Virus record (IMG/VR): IMGVR_UViG_3300031963_000048
Span: 30,807 to 94,806 of that record
Direction: 5' to 3' (one strand)
DNA: 64,000 nt
Origin: a virus
The notes beneath the pieces are model-generated. The model saw nothing but the letters and a program-made list of their open reading frames with translations. It searched no databases and was not told the DNA's origin. This document shows positions 61,071 to 64,000 of this stretch, piece by piece. Within the stretch, counting starts at the first letter, position 1. Each line of letters opens with the position of its first letter. Made by a program: the position numbers and the translations under genes.

Positions 61071-62810
61071 ATGGGTTGGTCAGATAAATATAAAAAATCT
61101 ATTGACTGCGACAATCCAAAGGGGTTTTCACAAAGAGCTCATTGTCAAGGTCGTAAAAAGAAATTGAAAGAGCAATTGAAACCATTTAAGACTGTTGAGC
61201 AAATTGCGAAGAAGCATCGTATGGAGGTTTCTTTCATCCAAAAGCAATTGGATATGGGTGAACCTATTGAGCATGAGCATACTAAAAATCATACTCTTGC
61301 TAAAGAAATTGCTCTTCAACATCTAGACGAAATTCCTGATTATTATACTCGACTCAAGAAAATGGAAGCATCCGCCAAAAAAGAACACAAAAAATTTAAG
61401 GATGTTACTGAAGAGCGAAGTGGGTCATTGCACCAGTGGTTTAAGGGATCAAAATCAAAAGAAGGAAAACCTGGTTGGGTGCAAGCAGACGGTTCTCCAT
61501 GTGCCAATGATCCCGGAGAAACCAAAACTCCAAAGTGTTTTAGTAGTGCAAGACTCTCTTCTCTCAGAGCAAAAGGAAAAAAGGGAGAAGCAATTATTAA
61601 AGCAGCAGTGCGTAGAAAAAGACAGGAAGATCCGGGGCAACAGGCAAAAAGTGGTAGTGCAAAGCCAACGTTGGTTAAAACTTTTGCCAAAGGTAAAAAA
61701 GATCCAAATTACATTAAACCAGAACCAGGACTTAACGAAACGATGGAAATCAACGAAGCTCAAAGAGACATTAAAGGAAAGGGTAGTGGAAAAAAAGATG
61801 CCTGCTACCATAAAGTAAAGTCGAGATATGACGTTTGGCCAAGTGCATATGCATCTGGAGCACTGGTTAAATGTCGCAAAGTAGGTGCTGCAAGTTGGGG
61901 CACAAAGTCTGAAGAGACTGTTATTGATGAAGGTCAAAAGTGTTGGCCTGGGTATAAAAAGAAGGGCACAAAGAAAATGTTTGGAAAAACATACAATAAT
62001 TGTGTAAAGGCAAATGAGGAAATGGAAATGAGAAGATACTGCCCCAAATGTGAAAAAACAGAAACGAGAGCGGAATGTAAATATGGTCCAAAATATTGGG
62101 ATATGTTTTCCATACCCGAACCCCTCTCTCCAAATCAAAAGAAATATAGCATTGCTACTGTGCATCCTGGAAATTTTCCAGAGTCATATGATCATGAGTA
62201 TTCAATGGCTCGCTCAGAAATTTCCACAATTATTTCTGCTGCAAAAAGACTTCGTAAGAAAATGAAAGGTGAAGGTAATATTGAAGCGTGGGTTCAATCA
62301 AAAATTACTAAAGCGGCAGATTATCTTGATGCTGCAGCAGATTATGTAGATAGTGGTGAGATGCAAAAAGAACAGATTAGTTTTGAAATTGGTGCAGGTC
62401 ATAGACAAGCACAAAAAATGGCAAAAATTAGAAATCTTGCCACAGGAAATACTAATTCTGGTGAAAAAGCAGCAGCAGAAAGAAAGTTGCAAGGTCCAAA
62501 ACTCCCTCTTGCGGATGAGTATCATCTCAAGTCATTCTCTCAATTTATGGAAGACTGGCAATCAGTAAATCGTAAAGATAAGACTGATGGTTTAAGTCAA
62601 AAAGCAGTAGATGCTTATCGTCGTGAGAATCCTGGATCAAAACTCCAAACTGCGGTAACTGAAAAGAATCCAACAGGTAAAAGAGCAGGTCGTCGTAAAA
62701 ACTTTTGTAGTAGGATGAAAGGTCACAAAGCAAAGAATACATCAGCAGAAACAGCAAGAGACCCAGATTCAAGAATTAACAAAGCCCTTCGTCGTTGGAA
62801 CTGTAATTAA
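61071..62810 (+). CDS. Multi-module basic cyanophage protein (579 aa)
   Basis: A Lys/Arg-rich chain of small conserved modules. Residues about 3-50: CDNPKGFSQRAHCQGRKKK, then a DUF5661-like helix (FIQKQLDMGEPIEHEHTKNH). Around 120-165: GSLHQWFKGSKSKEGKPGWV then PCANDPGETKTPKCFS, a DUF5872-like Cys/Trp motif. Around 235-285: CYHKVKSRYDVWPSAYASGA with further Cys, then a C-P-K-C zinc ribbon near 320. The C-terminal end has KAVDAYRRENPGSKLQ and MKGHKAKNTSAETARDPDSR. Each unit occurs singly in many phages. Function unknown; placed between gp16 and a structural gene. The DUF names are from memory of the motif shapes. Confidence 0.75.
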   Translation: MGWSDKYKKSIDCDNPKGFSQRAHCQGRKKKLKEQLKPFKTVEQIAKKHRMEVSFIQKQLDMGEPIEHEHTKNHTLAKEIALQHLDEIPDYYTRLKKMEASAKKEHKKFKDVTEERSGSLHQWFKGSKSKEGKPGWVQADGSPCANDPGETKTPKCFSSARLSSLRAKGKKGEAIIKAAVRRKRQEDPGQQAKSGSAKPTLVKTFAKGKKDPNYIKPEPGLNETMEINEAQRDIKGKGSGKKDACYHKVKSRYDVWPSAYASGALVKCRKVGAASWGTKSEETVIDEGQKCWPGYKKKGTKKMFGKTYNNCVKANEEMEMRRYCPKCEKTETRAECKYGPKYWDMFSIPEPLSPNQKKYSIATVHPGNFPESYDHEYSMARSEISTIISAAKRLRKKMKGEGNIEAWVQSKITKAADYLDAAADYVDSGEMQKEQISFEIGAGHRQAQKMAKIRNLATGNTNSGEKAAAERKLQGPKLPLADEYHLKSFSQFMEDWQSVNRKDKTDGLSQKAVDAYRRENPGSKLQTAVTEKNPTGKRAGRRKNFCSRMKGHKAKNTSAETARDPDSRINKALRRWNCN

Positions 62811-62811
62811 A

Positions 62812-63120
62812 ATGAAATCATTTCAACAGTTTATTTCAGAGAGCATCAACATTGCCGGAGATTTCAATGGAAATCTTTACATGAATGCATCTCAACCAGA
62901 GGCGGCAAATGAATCTTTTCTTGCTGACGTAGTTTGGCAAGGAAGACTTTATCGTATGGAAGTTGAAGGTAAAATGATAGATAAAAATGAACTTGCTGAA
63001 CAACTTCAGGGAGAATATCCCGGAGCAATAGTTCATAATATTTACCCAGCAACATCAAATTCTTTAAAAATTAAAGACGCACAACGATATAGACCAGAAA
63101 GATTATCTTGGAGTGATTGA
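62812..63120 (+). CDS. Conserved cyanophage protein (102 aa)
   Basis: MKSFQQFISESINIAGDFNG then SFLADVVWQGRLYRMEVEGK and LAEQLQGEYPGAIVHNIYPA: a cyanomyovirus hypothetical found between the terminase genes and structural genes. The FxQFxSE start is shared with several cyanophage proteins. One base after the 61071 gene. Confidence 0.75.
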   Translation: MKSFQQFISESINIAGDFNGNLYMNASQPEAANESFLADVVWQGRLYRMEVEGKMIDKNELAEQLQGEYPGAIVHNIYPATSNSLKIKDAQRYRPERLSWSD

Positions 63121-63123
63121 TTT

Positions 63124-64000
63124 ATGGCACAGTGGAATAAGAGTACGCAGGACTTTCTAAATCAGGAAAGGACACTTTTTGAAGTTTTTAATATTGCAGA
63201 TCACTGGGGTAATCAGACAGATTGGAGACCTCAGTTTTCCAATAACAACAGATTAAAAGTTGCTCCGTTCCAAACAGTATTCTTTAACACCTTTCAGTAT
63301 GGTAAAGAGACTGATGTTTGGGATGAGAGAATCGTTGGAGTTGGAACTGCAACATTTAATGTAAATGCCAGTAATGTTGTTATGCAAGTTGGATCTACTG
63401 CAGGAAGTAAAGTAATTCGTCAAACCAAGAATGTGATGAGATACATTCCTGGTAGAGGTGCAACTCTTGCATTTGCAATTCGTCTTGATACACCACAGGT
63501 AGGTATTCGCAGAAGATTTGGATTGTTTGATGACAATAATGGTGTTTTCTTTGAGGATAATGGCGGAACATATTCTTATGTAATTCGCAGTAGTGTAACT
63601 GGAATTGTTACAGAAACCAGAGTATTCAGAGATGAATGGAATGGTGAAAAGTTTGATGGTAATGGGTGGACTGGAGTAACCGCAGATCCAACAAAACAAC
63701 AAATGATTTCTATCAATTATGAATGGTATGGTGCAGGTATAATTCAATTTGCTTGGTTAATGAAGAATGAGACTGTTGCATCTCATACTTTTGATAATGC
63801 AAATACCAATCCAGGAGTTTGGTGCTCTACTCCATTCCTTCCCATTCGTCTTGAGATTGAGAATGTAACTGGTGTTGCAGGAACTCATTACATCTATCAA
63901 GGTTCTAATTCTCTTATTCAGGAAGGAGAACCAGAGAAACTTGGAACTCTTTTGAGCATATCAAATCCCATCACAGGGACAACGATGCCATCCGCAAACA
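63124..64000 (+). CDS. Cyanophage virion structural protein, 3' partial
   Basis: Open to the window end (292 codons seen). MAQWNKSTQDFLNQERTLFE then VFNIADHWGNQTDWRPQFSN; beta-rich middle (NVMRYIPGRGATLAFAIRLD, RRRFGLFDDNNGVFFEDNGG). I associate this with a conserved T4-like cyanophage structural protein. True length unknown because the gene leaves the window. Confidence 0.75.
   Translation, partial: MAQWNKSTQDFLNQERTLFEVFNIADHWGNQTDWRPQFSNNNRLKVAPFQTVFFNTFQYGKETDVWDERIVGVGTATFNVNASNVVMQVGSTAGSKVIRQTKNVMRYIPGRGATLAFAIRLDTPQVGIRRRFGLFDDNNGVFFEDNGGTYSYVIRSSVTGIVTETRVFRDEWNGEKFDGNGWTGVTADPTKQQMISINYEWYGAGIIQFAWLMKNETVASHTFDNANTNPGVWCSTPFLPIRLEIENVTGVAGTHYIYQGSNSLIQEGEPEKLGTLLSISNPITGTTMPSAN

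Noticed and set aside
61402-62165. Overlapping + and - frames of 138 and 236 codons
   Set aside because: Caused by the Lys-rich codons (AAA/AAG) of the 61071 gene; the products are Phe/Ser- or Lys-rich and incoherent.
1-64000. tRNA genes
   Set aside because: I looked for TTCGA/TTCAA-type T-loops with matching acceptor stems in gaps and saw none; a tRNA scan would be decisive.

Overview
The window is part of the genome of a tailed phage of the T4-like cyanomyovirus type, infecting a cyanobacterium of the Synechococcus/Prochlorococcus kind. This rests on a run of T4-type baseplate and neck genes in canonical order (gp25, gp6, gp7-like, gp8, gp13, gp14, gp15, gp16), on a CP12-like gene (inhibitor of the host Calvin cycle), on a phage-type speD (S-adenosylmethionine decarboxylase), and on many small proteins of the sort that recur in cyanomyoviruses. 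Nearly every gene is on the + strand. I could not run any database search; family calls come from reading motifs.

Layout. (1) 1-1102: 3' end of a superfamily 2 DEAH helicase. (2) 1.1-25.3 kb: about 90 densely packed small genes, mostly 30-120 codons, in operons whose genes overlap by 4 nt (ATGA) or 8 nt. Recognisable islands are a GIY-YIG endonuclease (12.5 kb), a CP12-like protein (18.2 kb), a SprT-like metalloprotease (20.0 kb), a beta-class DNA methyltransferase (20.9 kb) and two exported proteins (20.5 and 22.3 kb). (3) 25.3-26.1 kb: a sparse, repeat-rich island with tandem 20-bp repeats, two copies of an 11/8/11 palindrome, and five CTCG(A/T)CGAG sites wrapped around two promoters. (4) 26.1-30.4 kb: single-gene transcription units, increasingly GC-rich, including a ligase-like nucleotidyltransferase with a KxDG motif and a protein with a PD-(D/E)xK signature. 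(5) 30.6-33.2 kb: a transition block with a glycosyltransferase, speD and small conserved phage genes. (6) 33.2-64 kb: the AT-rich virion block, with gp25, gp6, a giant 3894-aa gp7-like wedge protein, gp8, a 2431-aa DUF4815-type protein, small tail proteins, gp13, gp14, gp15, gp16 (small terminase), and further cyanophage structural or unknown genes. The last gene runs off the window.

Regulation. The most striking signal is a phage-specific promoter module found about 17 times between 3.3 and 29.1 kb. It has an upstream box, best form TTGAANAACTGGCACAGG, whose TGGCAC starts a nearly fixed 36-37 nt before a TATAAT-type -10 box. In most copies an inverted repeat lies in between, often looking like the terminator of the preceding operon. 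Start codons usually follow 27-32 nt after the -10, through short CA-rich leaders with no Shine-Dalgarno sequence. T4-type late promoters (TATAAATA) precede gp8, the 56.6 kb tail gene and, unusually, the GIY-YIG endonuclease; a close variant precedes gp25.
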